A stretch of DNA of 42,501 bases from DATNPH01 sp036703315 (GTDB lineage Bacteria > Cyanobacteriota > Cyanobacteriia > Cyanobacteriales > Coleofasciculaceae): NCBI GenBank assembly GCA_036703315.1, contig DATNPH010000200.1:1-42501 (forward strand), read 5' to 3'. The translations under genes were made by a program, and so were the position numbers. The notes below the pieces were generated by a model. That model did not search any database. It was not told the origin of the DNA and saw nothing but the letters and a program-made list of their open reading frames with translations. Position 1 is the first letter of the stretch; the number at the start of each line of letters is the position of its first letter. Below are positions 23,802-31,614 of the stretch, in pieces.

Positions 23802-25583
23802 ATGCAACTGCAAAAATCTCTACGTCGGACAAAAATTGTTGCCACGATTGGCCCTGCCAGCAATAGCCCAGACGTTCTGAAGGCACTGATCAAAGCTGGT
23901 GCCACCACTTTGCGACTCAACTTTTCCCACGGCACTCATGAAGACCACCAGCGCAGTATTCGCCTGATTCGCCAGACTGGTTTTGAACTCAATCAGCCAG
24001 TTGGCATTTTACAAGACTTGCAAGGTCCGAAAATTCGCCTAGGGAAGTTTGAGAACGGGTCGATTATTCTCGATAAAGGCGATCGCTTCACCTTAACCAG
24101 CGAACTTATCCCCGGCACCCAGGAAATTAGTTCTGTTACCTATGAGCCACTGGCAGACGAAGTCCCAGCCGGAGCCACCATTCTTCTAGACGATGGCAGA
24201 GTGGAGATGCTAGTCGAAGAGGTAGACCGAGTTAAACGAGCCTTACACTGTCGCGTCATCGTCGGCGGTCCACTTTCCAATAACAAAGGCGTTAACTTCC
24301 CCGGTGTCTACCTGTCAATTAAAGCGATGACGGATAAAGACCGACAGGATTTAATGTTTGGTCTAGATCAGGGTGTGGATTGGGTCGCCCTAAGCTTTGT
24401 CCGTAATCCCCACGACGTGCTGGAGATTAAAGAACTAATTGCCAGTGCTGGCAAGCAAACACCAGTAATTGTCAAGATTGAAAAGCACGAAGCCATTGAG
24501 CAAATGGAGGCAATTCTTTCACTCTCTGATGGCGTTATGGTTGCCAGAGGCGACCTAGGTGTTGAACTGCCAGCAGAGGATGTCCCTATTCTGCAAAAGC
24601 GGCTGATTGCCACAGCAAATAGACTGGGAATCCCGGTTATCACGGCAACCCAGATGTTGGACAGCATGGTTCACTCACCTCGACCCACTCGTGCAGAGGT
24701 TTCTGATGTTGCCAATGCCATCCTTGATGGCACCGATGCCGTGATGCTCTCGAATGAAGCCGCGGTTGGTAAATACCCTGTTGAAGCGGTAGAGACAATG
24801 GCACGGATTGCCACTCGTATTGAGCAGGAACAAATTGCTAGTAATGTAAAGGATACCCGCCGCTCGATTCCTAACGCCATTTCTCAGGCAGTCGGTCAAA
24901 TTGCCGAGCAATTGCAGGCAGCTGCAATTATGACCCTGACCAAGACTGGTGCCACAGCACGAAATGTCTCGAAGTTCCGACCCTTCACACCAATTCTGGC
25001 TGTAACCCCCCATGTGGATGTGGCGCGACAACTACAGCTCGTTTGGGGCGTCAGACCTTTGCTAGTGCTAGATTTACCTTCTACTGGTCAGACTTTCCAG
25101 GCGGCAATCAACGTAGCTCAGGAAAAACAGCTCCTCTCTGAAGGAGATTTGGTGGTGATGACTGCTGGTACACTCCAAGGCGTTCCTGGGTCAACCGACT
25201 TGATTAAAGTAGAGGTCGTGACAGCCGTTCTCGGTCAAGGAATTGGCATTGGTCAGGCATCGGTGAGCGGTCTGGCCCGCGTGGCTCACAGTGCTAGAGA
25301 AATTGGAAACTTTAACCCTGGAGAAATTCTTGTAGTACCATCAACCAATGTCGAGTATGTGGAGGCGATTCGTAAGGCGGCTGGGATTATCACAGAAGAG
25401 GAAAGTCTAACCAGTCATGCAGCGATAATTGGCTTACGTCTAGGGGTACCCGTAATCGTAGGCGTTAAAGATGCCACGAAAATCATTCGGGATGGGGCAA
25501 TTTTGACCCTGGATACAAACCGAGGCTTGGTCTATTCCGGTGCAATGGGCCCAAGTCCTGTCGGTGGAGTGATGATGGTTTAG
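23802..25583 (+). CDS. pyk: Pyruvate kinase with C-terminal swivelling domain
   Basis: The 593-residue glycolytic enzyme converts phosphoenolpyruvate and ADP to pyruvate and ATP. RRTKIVATIGPAS and the LRLNFSHGTHEDH loop are at the N-terminus. The active-site VKIEKHEAIEQM and MVARGDLGVELPAEDVP lie in the middle, with ATQMLDSMVHSPRPTRAEVSDVANA (in two parts) beyond. Residues beyond about 500 add a PEP-utiliser mobile domain with TSHAAIIGLRLGVPVIVGV, as in Bacillus-type pyruvate kinases. The start ATG at 23802 gives the usual MQLQKSLRRTKI beginning. A bidirectional terminator follows at 25792-25820, shared with psbJ. Confidence 0.96.
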   Translation: MQLQKSLRRTKIVATIGPASNSPDVLKALIKAGATTLRLNFSHGTHEDHQRSIRLIRQTGFELNQPVGILQDLQGPKIRLGKFENGSIILDKGDRFTLTSELIPGTQEISSVTYEPLADEVPAGATILLDDGRVEMLVEEVDRVKRALHCRVIVGGPLSNNKGVNFPGVYLSIKAMTDKDRQDLMFGLDQGVDWVALSFVRNPHDVLEIKELIASAGKQTPVIVKIEKHEAIEQMEAILSLSDGVMVARGDLGVELPAEDVPILQKRLIATANRLGIPVITATQMLDSMVHSPRPTRAEVSDVANAILDGTDAVMLSNEAAVGKYPVEAVETMARIATRIEQEQIASNVKDTRRSIPNAISQAVGQIAEQLQAAAIMTLTKTGATARNVSKFRPFTPILAVTPHVDVARQLQLVWGVRPLLVLDLPSTGQTFQAAINVAQEKQLLSEGDLVVMTAGTLQGVPGSTDLIKVEVVTAVLGQGIGIGQASVSGLARVAHSAREIGNFNPGEILVVPSTNVEYVEAIRKAAGIITEEESLTSHAAIIGLRLGVPVIVGVKDATKIIRDGAILTLDTNRGLVYSGAMGPSPVGGVMMV

Positions 25584-25894
25584 CAGTGAGTTTAGAAAGC
25601 AAAACCCTATCTTGAAAATAGGCAGACGAGCAGGAAGCAGGGGGTAGGGGAGAAAAGAGATTTTCATTCTTGATTATGAGCGATCGCCTATTGGGTTCAA
25701 TCAGAATGTTTCTCTCTCATTCCCACTGCCTACTCACCCTTCACTACTCCCTACTTTGTGAAAGCTAGCAAAAACTACACATTTATTAAAATACCGCTGG
25801 TTTGATTTAAACCAGCGGTATAAGCTTTTGATGAGTATTTAGGTATCAAACAAGCATCAAATTAATGACTCATAAATCTCAGCTTCAGTGAGTT
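25584..25894. other. Convergent intergenic region between pyk and psbJ
   Basis: It contains one HIP1-like GAGCGATCGCC site, a purine-rich stretch and the terminator at 25792-25820. No gene is seen. Confidence 0.5.
25792..25829. terminator. Bidirectional terminator between pyk and psbEFLJ
   Basis: TACCGCTGGTTT (25792-25803) and AAACCAGCGGTA (25809-25820) form a perfect 12-bp stem with a 5-nt loop. TAAGCTTTT follows on plus and TTTTAATAAAT on minus. Confidence 0.8.
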
Positions 25895-26014
25895 CTACAG
25901 AGAGGAACCAAGTCCTGCGTAGGCACCGTAAAAGAAAAGACCAAGAATTACGAGTACGCCGGTTCCGGCAACAGTTGCAACAATCCACAAAGGAATTTTT
26001 CCACTTCTAGTCAT
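25895..26014 (-). CDS. psbJ: Photosystem II protein J
   Basis: This complete 39-residue PsbJ (MTRSGKIPLWIVATVAG to YAGLGSSL) has one transmembrane helix. It sits next to cytochrome b559 in photosystem II and influences plastoquinone exchange and assembly. AGGAGGT precedes the ATG. Last gene of psbE-psbF-psbL-psbJ. Confidence 0.97.
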   Translation of the reverse strand: MTRSGKIPLWIVATVAGTGVLVILGLFFYGAYAGLGSSL

Positions 26015-26062
26015 AATTTCTACCTCCTAATTCAACACAACAAGGCTTACCGCCATATCCAG

Positions 26063-26185
26063 TTAATTGAAGAAATAACTGGAAAACAGAAGACCGAGAA
26101 CAAAAACCAGTAATAGACCTAAGTAAAGCGAAGTCCGATTGAGTTCAACCGGTTGGTTATTCGGGTTGGGAGTACGCTCTGGCAT
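26063..26185 (-). CDS. psbL: Photosystem II protein L
   Basis: The 40-residue PsbL begins MPERTPNPNNQPVELNRTSL and ends LLFSSYFFN, the full conserved length. Its single helix contributes to the PSII dimer interface and QA environment. A longer frame upstream (to 26278) lies inside psbF in another frame and is not used. Confidence 0.97.
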   Translation of the reverse strand: MPERTPNPNNQPVELNRTSLYLGLLLVFVLGLLFSSYFFN

Positions 26186-26196
26186 AAGTGTTTCTC

Positions 26197-26331
26197 CTAT
26201 CGTTGAATGAACTGCATTGAGGCAATTGCGCCTAAGAAGAAAATTGTAGGTACAGCCAGCGTATGAACAGCCAGCCATCTAACCGTAAAGATTGGATAGG
26301 AAACTGGCTGATTGGGAGTATTACTTGTCAT
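26197..26331 (-). CDS. psbF: Cytochrome b559 beta subunit
   Basis: The 44-residue PsbF has the heme-ligating His23 in VRWLAVHTLAVPTIFFL and the conserved C-terminus ASMQFIQR. It pairs with PsbE to bind the b559 heme. It starts at ATG 26331, 21 bp after the psbE stop. Confidence 0.97.
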   Translation of the reverse strand: MTSNTPNQPVSYPIFTVRWLAVHTLAVPTIFFLGAIASMQFIQR

Positions 26332-26352
26332 TGTTTTAAACCTGTTTTACAA

Positions 26353-26601
26353 CTACTGACCTGAGAATTGATCAATTTGCTGAGTAGCTTTATAGCGATC
26401 GCTCAGAATTGGCAACTCTTGCCGATCTGGGGTGAAATACTGATCAGGACGAGGCGTCCCAAACGCATCGTAAGCAAGACCCGTGCTCACGAATAACCAG
26501 CCTGCAATAAACAAAGCAGGAATAGTGATGCTATGAATTACCCAGTAACGAACGCTTGTAATAATATCCCCAAAAGGGCGCTCTCCAGTTGAACCCGACA
26601 T
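26353..26601 (-). CDS. psbE: Cytochrome b559 alpha subunit
   Basis: The 82-residue PsbE has the heme ligand His23 in SVRYWVIHSITIPALF, a single transmembrane helix and a lumenal domain ending IDQFSGQ. It is essential for photosystem II assembly. GGAGG precedes the ATG. It is the first gene of the psbEFLJ operon, with ycf48 about 210 bp upstream. Confidence 0.97.
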   Translation of the reverse strand: MSGSTGERPFGDIITSVRYWVIHSITIPALFIAGWLFVSTGLAYDAFGTPRPDQYFTPDRQELPILSDRYKATQQIDQFSGQ

Positions 26602-26686
26602 GGCTTATTCCTCCTTCCAATAACAGTTAAAACCTTCTGTCAAGACCGTTTAATTACTTATTTTATACTCCCTTGTTATTGAGCAT

Positions 26687-26726
26687 TGGTCATTAGTCAT
26701 TTGGAAATAACTGATAACTAATGACC
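26687..26726. repeat. Inverted repeat between ycf48 and psbE
   Basis: GGTCATTAGT (26688-26697) and ACTAATGACC (26717-26726) form a 10-bp stem around a 19-nt loop built of similar CATTAGTCAT units. This resembles the simple dispersed repeats common between cyanobacterial genes. It may attenuate transcription between ycf48 and psbE. Confidence 0.6.
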
Positions 26727-26812
26727 GATAACATCAGTAATCAATCGAGCTTGATACACTCACTATAATACGAAATCGCCTTATATTAATTCAAGCACGA
26801 TTTCACTAGCTT

Positions 26813-27817
26813 TTAAGCCGCTTGTGAGGTTTGTTCATACCTTAGTAAAAGACCCTTCTGACCAATGATAAATCCCTGTTCTGGTGTTATGAAAACAATT
26901 TTGTACAAGTTGGAGGGCACTTCCTCAATCTCGCGGTCTTTTTGCCAGGTTTTCCCACCATCCAGACTACAAAGCAAATTACCACTACCACCTGCTACCC
27001 AAATTTCATTGGGTGTTCGATAGGCTAAATCGAGTAATCCCCAGCTTGTGGAAAACTCCGGCTTGATAGTATCTTCCCAAGCTTCTAGATCTTCTGTGCT
27101 GCTAAACTGCAACTGACCGCCTCGTGCTAACAGCCAAAGACGCCCATCTTTCCCATATCCCATATTCTGAAGACGCTTAGAACTGTTGCGGTTATGTTGT
27201 ACCCAGGCATTTTGACCGGGTTCCCAAGTCGAGTAGAAGTTACCTCTAGCAGAAACAGCAACATATTTGCCATCGTCAGAGCGTGAAATATTACGCACGA
27301 CCCCCACCGCTTCTTCAACCATTGCTTTCCAGGTTTTACCCGCATCTTTGGTCTGATAAATTGCTCCAACCGTGGTGCTCATCTCCGCTGATTTTGGTCC
27401 GAGGGCGACAATCGTGTTGGGTGAACCAGGTAGCTTCTCGCTTAAGGGGATGCGAGACCAAGATGCTCCGCTGTCGGTCGTATGAAGTAGGATTGACGGT
27501 TCTCCTGTAATCCAGCCTTCATCACCGGAAAAGCTTATAGACGTAAAGCGATAGTTCTGCTCGCCTAGCTCTAGTTTTCTCTCTTGCCAGGTTTTGCCGC
27601 TATCTGTTGTTTCTAAAATTGTGGCATTACTGCCTACAACCCATCCATGATTAGGGTTGCCTGTAAAAGCAACGTCTTGTAAGGTAGCCTCGGTTGGCAC
27701 GGGAATGACCTGCCAAGGGTTGTAGCTCAAAGATTGAGCATACTTACAGCTGACACAAATGAGGGCGATCGCCACTAATATTACAATTTGTTGCAGCTTT
27801 TTCACAAAATAGCTCAT
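26813..27817 (-). CDS. ycf48: Photosystem II assembly factor Ycf48 (Hcf136)
   Basis: The 334-residue lumenal or periplasmic lipoprotein has an N-terminal hydrophobic signal ending at Cys24 (CVSCKYAQ), then a seven-bladed beta-propeller with BNR-like turns (TTDSGKTWQ, HTTDSGASWSR, QTKDAGKTWK, SLDGGKTWQK). It binds precursor D1 early in photosystem II reaction-centre assembly. It lies between rubA and psbEFLJ, the conserved cyanobacterial order, and is probably co-transcribed with rubA. Length is normal for the family. Confidence 0.95.
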   Translation of the reverse strand: MSYFVKKLQQIVILVAIALICVSCKYAQSLSYNPWQVIPVPTEATLQDVAFTGNPNHGWVVGSNATILETTDSGKTWQERKLELGEQNYRFTSISFSGDEGWITGEPSILLHTTDSGASWSRIPLSEKLPGSPNTIVALGPKSAEMSTTVGAIYQTKDAGKTWKAMVEEAVGVVRNISRSDDGKYVAVSARGNFYSTWEPGQNAWVQHNRNSSKRLQNMGYGKDGRLWLLARGGQLQFSSTEDLEAWEDTIKPEFSTSWGLLDLAYRTPNEIWVAGGSGNLLCSLDGGKTWQKDREIEEVPSNLYKIVFITPEQGFIIGQKGLLLRYEQTSQAA

Positions 27818-28025
27818 AACGTCCAGAACTTGTAAAAGCGAATTTTCTATCCTTCCTGTAATCGTGCTTTCTCAGGTTGACTGATACCCGCACATGGGGA
27901 TGGGCTAGCTCCAGGTGCTCCTTTCTTCCAGCCGGAATGCGGTAGCGCCTAAAAGCGCACCCTCAACAATACAACTAATTTCTAGTAAGTCATCATCCCA
28001 AAACTGCAACCAAATTGCGCTGATT

Positions 28026-28373
28026 TTATCGCAAGGTGTAGAGACTTATAAAGAATAAAAAGCCTATGGCTAGAGCCCCAAAAATCAAGATATTTTTCTG
28101 CCCTGGGGTCAAACGGTTGACACCCAAGCCATAGTTCAGGTTTGCCTCAAACCCAGAAGGGGCACCACTCGCACCAATATTGTTAAACTGAGAAGTCCGA
28201 ACGCCGCAAACAGGACAGCGCCATTCATCTGGTAACTCTTCAAAAGGCGTCCCTGGAGGAACGTCACTTTTACTATCTCCCTTGTTCGGCTCGTAGACAT
28301 AGCCGCAAGAGCGACATTCGTAACATGCCGGTGCCTGTTCAGCTAGGGTTTGCTCGTTGGCTTGTTCGCTCAT
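28026..28373 (-). CDS. rubA: Membrane-anchored rubredoxin
   Basis: The 115-residue protein has a rubredoxin domain with iron ligands Cys20, Cys23, Cys53 and Cys56 (ECRSCGYVYEP and WRCPVCGVRTSQF). A linker and a C-terminal transmembrane helix at about 93-112 follow. The cyanobacterial and chloroplast RubA form is required for photosystem assembly, and the gene neighbours ycf48 and psbEFLJ fit that. About 210 bp separate it from ycf48. Confidence 0.95.
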   Translation of the reverse strand: MSEQANEQTLAEQAPACYECRSCGYVYEPNKGDSKSDVPPGTPFEELPDEWRCPVCGVRTSQFNNIGASGAPSGFEANLNYGLGVNRLTPGQKNILIFGALAIGFLFFISLYTLR

Positions 28374-28432
28374 TGCTCACAGAGAAAAGTAGGAAGCAAA
28401 TCTTAAAATATATGTTAAAAATTATCGCATAA

Positions 28433-28621
28433 CTAGGCGATTTCCTTAACTTTAGTTTGGATTCGTGCATCTGCCAGGCGGATTAGATGAGCAGGATTGA
28501 CGTACTCCACCCCCTGACTTTTCACGCGAAGCTCGAAACCTAATCGATGAGAGAGGTGGGGAAAGTGGGGAGGATGGGTTGAGAAATCTCCCCTAACTCC
28601 CTTGCCGTACCCTCGCCAAGG
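28433..28621 (-). pseudogene. Possible gene remnant between rubA and ndhC
   Basis: A minus-strand frame open from a TGA at 28622-28624 to a TAG at 28433-28435 encodes a protein-like tail (SHRLGFELRVKSQGVEYVNP continuing AHLIRLADARIQTKVKEIA). The only regular start is GTG at 28525, leaving 30 residues. Composition in the last 40 codons is coding-like, while the upstream part (PHFPHL) is not. I do not recognise the family. It may be the end of a lost gene or a very small protein. Confidence 0.3.
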
Positions 28622-28755
28622 TCAGGATGGTCAATAGTTACAATTGCTTTTAAAAATGATTTTGCCCAGGTCTGTTCAAGTCGGACAAAACCTCAAACCC
28701 TCTATAATTAGCGTAAAGAAGTAATAACGCAAGTTTTTAGTGGCAGTTACCCATT

Positions 28756-29118
28756 GTGTTTGTCCTTAGCGGCTACGAGTATCTCTTAGGTTTCTTACTG
28801 GCTTGCAGTTTAGTTCCGTTCCTGGCACTGGCTGCGTCTAAGCTTCTGCGACCCAGCACTCGCGGTCCAGAGCGGCGTACTACATACGAATCTGGCATGG
28901 AACCAGTAGGTGGAGCTTGGATTCAGTTCAACATCCGTTACTACATGTTCGCGCTAGTTTTCGTGATTTTTGATGTTGAAACTGTGTTCCTGTATCCTTG
29001 GGCGGTTGCGTTCAATCGTCTCGGACTTCTGGCTTTCATTGAAGCCCTAATTTTTATAGCAATTCTTGTGGTTGCTCTTGTTTACGCATGGCGCAAAGGA
29101 GCCCTGGAATGGTCATGA
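28756..29118 (+). CDS. ndhC: NAD(P)H-quinone oxidoreductase subunit 3
   Basis: The 120-residue NdhC has three transmembrane helices and the typical RRTTYESGMEPVGGAWIQFN loop plus FDVETVFLYPWAV. It is a membrane subunit of the photosynthetic NDH-1 complex, which carries out cyclic electron flow and respiration in thylakoids. The start is GTG 28756 (MFVLSGYEYLLGF). It overlaps ndhK by 10 bp. Confidence 0.96.
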   Translation: MFVLSGYEYLLGFLLACSLVPFLALAASKLLRPSTRGPERRTTYESGMEPVGGAWIQFNIRYYMFALVFVIFDVETVFLYPWAVAFNRLGLLAFIEALIFIAILVVALVYAWRKGALEWS

Positions 29119-29861
29119 AATCAAACACTAGCACTGGCAACGGTGCTTTAACACAGCAGCAAAAAGAAAGTATTCTCTACCCTATTGAGCGACCTCAAGT
29201 TACTCAAGATTTATCAGAAAATGTCATCTTGACGACAGTAGACGACCTATACAACTGGGCAAGACTTTCCAGTCTGTGGCCTATGCTGTATGGCACAGCC
29301 TGCTGCTTTATTGAGTTTGCGGCATTGATTGGTTCTCGGTTTGACTTCGACCGCTTTGGTCTAGTTCCTCGTTCTAGCCCTAGGCAATCTGATTTAATTA
29401 TTACAGCAGGTACCATAAACATGAAAATGGCACCTGCGCTGGTTCGCCTCTATGAGCAGATGCCAGAACCCAAATATGTGATAGCGATGGGTGCCTGCAC
29501 CATTACTGGCGGGATGTTCAGTGTTGATTCCCCGACAGCAGTGCGAGGTGTGGATAAGTTAATTCCTGTGGATGTCTACATTCCTGGCTGCCCTCCTCGC
29601 CCGGAAGCAATTATCGACGCCATTATTAAGCTGCGTAAGAAAGTTTCTGATGAGTCTATGCAAGAGAGAGCGAAGCTCAATCAAACCCATCGGTACTACA
29701 GCACAACTCACAAGATGAACGTTGTGCCAGAAATCTTGACTGGGAAGTACTTGCAGTCTGAGACACGCTATACTCCTCCCAAGGAATTGACCGAAGCGAT
29801 GGGTATGCCAGTACCACCAGCACTCAAGTCCTCAGTGAAAGAGGAGGTCAATCGTGCCTGA
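29109..29861 (+). CDS. ndhK: NAD(P)H-quinone oxidoreductase subunit K
   Basis: The 250-residue NdhK carries the N2 iron-sulfur cluster ligands Cys65 and Cys66 (GTACCFIEF), Cys130 (GACTITGG) and Cys161 (PGCPPRPE). It is in the hydrophilic arm of NDH-1, next to the quinone site. The frame is open to 29088, but AAAGGAG lies seven bases before the ATG at 29109, which I take as start. An ATG at 29115 that overlaps the ndhC stop is an alternative. It overlaps ndhJ by 8 bp. Confidence 0.96.
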   Translation: MVMKSNTSTGNGALTQQQKESILYPIERPQVTQDLSENVILTTVDDLYNWARLSSLWPMLYGTACCFIEFAALIGSRFDFDRFGLVPRSSPRQSDLIITAGTINMKMAPALVRLYEQMPEPKYVIAMGACTITGGMFSVDSPTAVRGVDKLIPVDVYIPGCPPRPEAIIDAIIKLRKKVSDESMQERAKLNQTHRYYSTTHKMNVVPEILTGKYLQSETRYTPPKELTEAMGMPVPPALKSSVKEEVNRA

Positions 29862-30420
29862 AGAAGAGTCTAAGCAAGCCGCTTCTGAGGCAGGGGGTTC
29901 TGGAGACTTAGCGCCAGCCACGACTGGGGAGTCCGCCCTCGCTGAAGTCGGCGAGGTTTCTCAGTGGTTGACAGAAAATGGCTTCGAGCATCAAGCTCTA
30001 GAGCGTGACCACCTGGGTGTAGAACTTATTCGGGTGGAGCCAGAATTTCTGATACCGCTTGCAACCGCTCTCTACGCCTATGGGTTCAATTACCTTCAGT
30101 GCCAAGGCGGTTATGACGTGGGACCCGGACAGGATTTGGTTAGCTTCTACCACTTGATTAAACTAAGTGATAATGCTGACCGACCTGAGGAAATACGGCT
30201 GAAGGTATTCCTGCCTAGAGAGAATCCCAGAGTGCCCTCAGTGTACTGGATTTGGAAATCCGCCGATTGGCAAGAGCGGGAGTCCTACGATATGTTCGGC
30301 ATTATCTATGAAGGACACCCGAATCTAAAGCGGCTTTTGATGCCAGAAGATTGGATAGGCTGGCCTTTGCGGAAGGATTATATCTCGCCTGATTTTTACG
30401 AGTTGCAGGATGCGTATTAG
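29854..30420 (+). CDS. ndhJ: NAD(P)H-quinone oxidoreductase subunit J
   Basis: The 188-residue NdhJ is the complex I 30-kDa homologue, with the signature WKSADWQERESYDMFGI and LMPEDWIGWPLRKDY. The N-terminal 30 residues are acidic and Ser/Gly-rich and poorly conserved. GTG start at 29854 with AGAGGAGG in front, inside the ndhK coding end. An intrinsic terminator follows at 30453-30491. Confidence 0.96.
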   Translation: MPEEESKQAASEAGGSGDLAPATTGESALAEVGEVSQWLTENGFEHQALERDHLGVELIRVEPEFLIPLATALYAYGFNYLQCQGGYDVGPGQDLVSFYHLIKLSDNADRPEEIRLKVFLPRENPRVPSVYWIWKSADWQERESYDMFGIIYEGHPNLKRLLMPEDWIGWPLRKDYISPDFYELQDAY

Positions 30421-30452
30421 TTGAGGCTACTCGCCTTGCCGATTCTGTGTGA

Positions 30453-30491
30453 AAGCACTCACTTCTTGTTTGAAGTGGGTGCTTATTTTTT
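30453..30491 (+). terminator. Terminator of ndhCKJ
   Basis: AAGCACTCACTTC (30453-30465) pairs with GAAGTGGGTGCTT (30472-30484), 13 bp with one G-U pair and a 6-nt loop, followed by ATTTTTT. Confidence 0.85.
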
Positions 30492-30565
30492 ACCGTTGTA
30501 CAACTTAACAGCCATCAAGACTTGAGTCGTAAAGGTAACTGAATCCTCAATCGTTACATCAGGTC

Positions 30566-30655
30566 AGGACTTACGCAAATCGAGCCTTCAGGCACTACGT
30601 ATAGCGTTATGGTGGGCTATGCCCACCCTACAATTTGAGGTTATGCGTAAGTCCT
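30566..30655. mobile_element. MITE-like element with 12-bp terminal inverted repeats
   Basis: AGGACTTACGCA (30566-30577) and TGCGTAAGTCCT (30644-30655) bound a 90-bp element whose centre is a GGTGGGC-TAT-GCCCACC hairpin. The inverted ends and inner palindrome look like the small non-autonomous elements common in cyanobacteria. No target duplication is clear. Confidence 0.75.
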
Positions 30656-30680
30656 AAGGTCTGTGTTCAAGGATTATTGT

Positions 30681-31058
30681 CTAGGCGCTAAGGTCTTGCG
30701 CAATAGTACCGTTAAGTTTCTTTCTAGACTCATTTTCAAAAATCGTTAGCTCTTTTGGCTGACACTGCTTAATATCGATAGCAATTAGTTGTGGTCTTTC
30801 CTGTTCTAAGTCTTCAATGTAGCCGAGTTGAGCAAGTTGAGCTTCCCTGTGACTCACAAAAGGTCCGAAGTAATAGGTACAGTCGGGCTTTTTGGTGACA
30901 ATTTCGACCCACCAAGCCTTTCCAGTCATCTCCAAGTAAGACGTAAAAAACTCTTCAGTATTTTCTAAAAACTTGTTAATGATTGCTTGTAACAGCTCTA
31001 ACCTTGGTATCGAATTGTGCGCTGGTAAATGTTCTTTTGATAGTGTGGCGTTTTTCAT
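30681..31058 (-). CDS. DUF1816-type protein
   Basis: This 125-residue soluble protein contains the compact domain KAWWVEIVTKKPDCTYYFGPF...SHREAQLAQLGYIEDLEQE...IDIKQCQPKELTIFE. That wording matches the small cyanobacterial DUF1816 family. Its molecular role is unknown; some family members lie beside phycobilisome or stress genes. It stands alone here, with a MITE-like element beyond its 3' end. ATG start at 31058. Confidence 0.8.
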   Translation of the reverse strand: MKNATLSKEHLPAHNSIPRLELLQAIINKFLENTEEFFTSYLEMTGKAWWVEIVTKKPDCTYYFGPFVSHREAQLAQLGYIEDLEQERPQLIAIDIKQCQPKELTIFENESRKKLNGTIAQDLSA

Positions 31059-31614
31059 GGTTATTTCGTATTTGTTAACTAATCTTCACTCGATGGATAA
31101 ATACGTATAAATGAGTAGAGACATTAAACCTATCCATAAGCCAGGTTTTATCTCCTAGTAAAGGTATAGCTTGATACAGCACGAAGCCACAACCGTCCTA
31201 AGAGTAGATTTATGTCTGTTTTGTATGTAGTTATTTTGTTTCGTTGGCAACACTTTAAAACCCAGTCACACAAACAACGTTATGTTTCTGCTCTAGCAAA
31301 ATATAAGGAAGATAGAGGTTCATTTGGTGATAGTTGGGGAAATGTGTCTCTTACCGCCAATTCAGATAGAATGTCTGCACTTAAGGCACTCTTGAACAAA
31401 GAGTTTGTACTCTATCCGGATTTGGGAAACGTCCAGAAGTGCGTACCTAGGTAAATCTCAAAAGCGCTAGACAAGACTTACGCTTGCTAGTTGTTCCTAG
31501 CCAGCAGTGTCCTCAACCTAGTAGGGTGAGATTCTTGACCTACTTCCCCATGTAAGAATTACAATTTAGACCACAAGTTGGTATAAAAGCTTTAATGACA
31601 GGGGCAGTGAGAGA
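31059..31614. other. Intergenic region before the Dnd helicase
   Basis: Nothing convincing. An 80-codon frame at 31212-31454 lacks recognisable sequence or a ribosome-binding site. A fragment of the GACTTACGC repeat end occurs near 31478. The region marks the switch from housekeeping to accessory genes. Confidence 0.4.

Noticed and set aside
27840..28022. Minus-strand frame just after rubA with a protein-like stretch (FWDDDLLEISCIVEGALL)
   Set aside because: Starts only by TTG and overlaps a palindromic GCGCTTTTAGGCGC sequence; too short and ambiguous to call.
31212..31454. 80-codon plus-strand frame before the helicase
   Set aside because: No motif, weak start context; cannot be supported.
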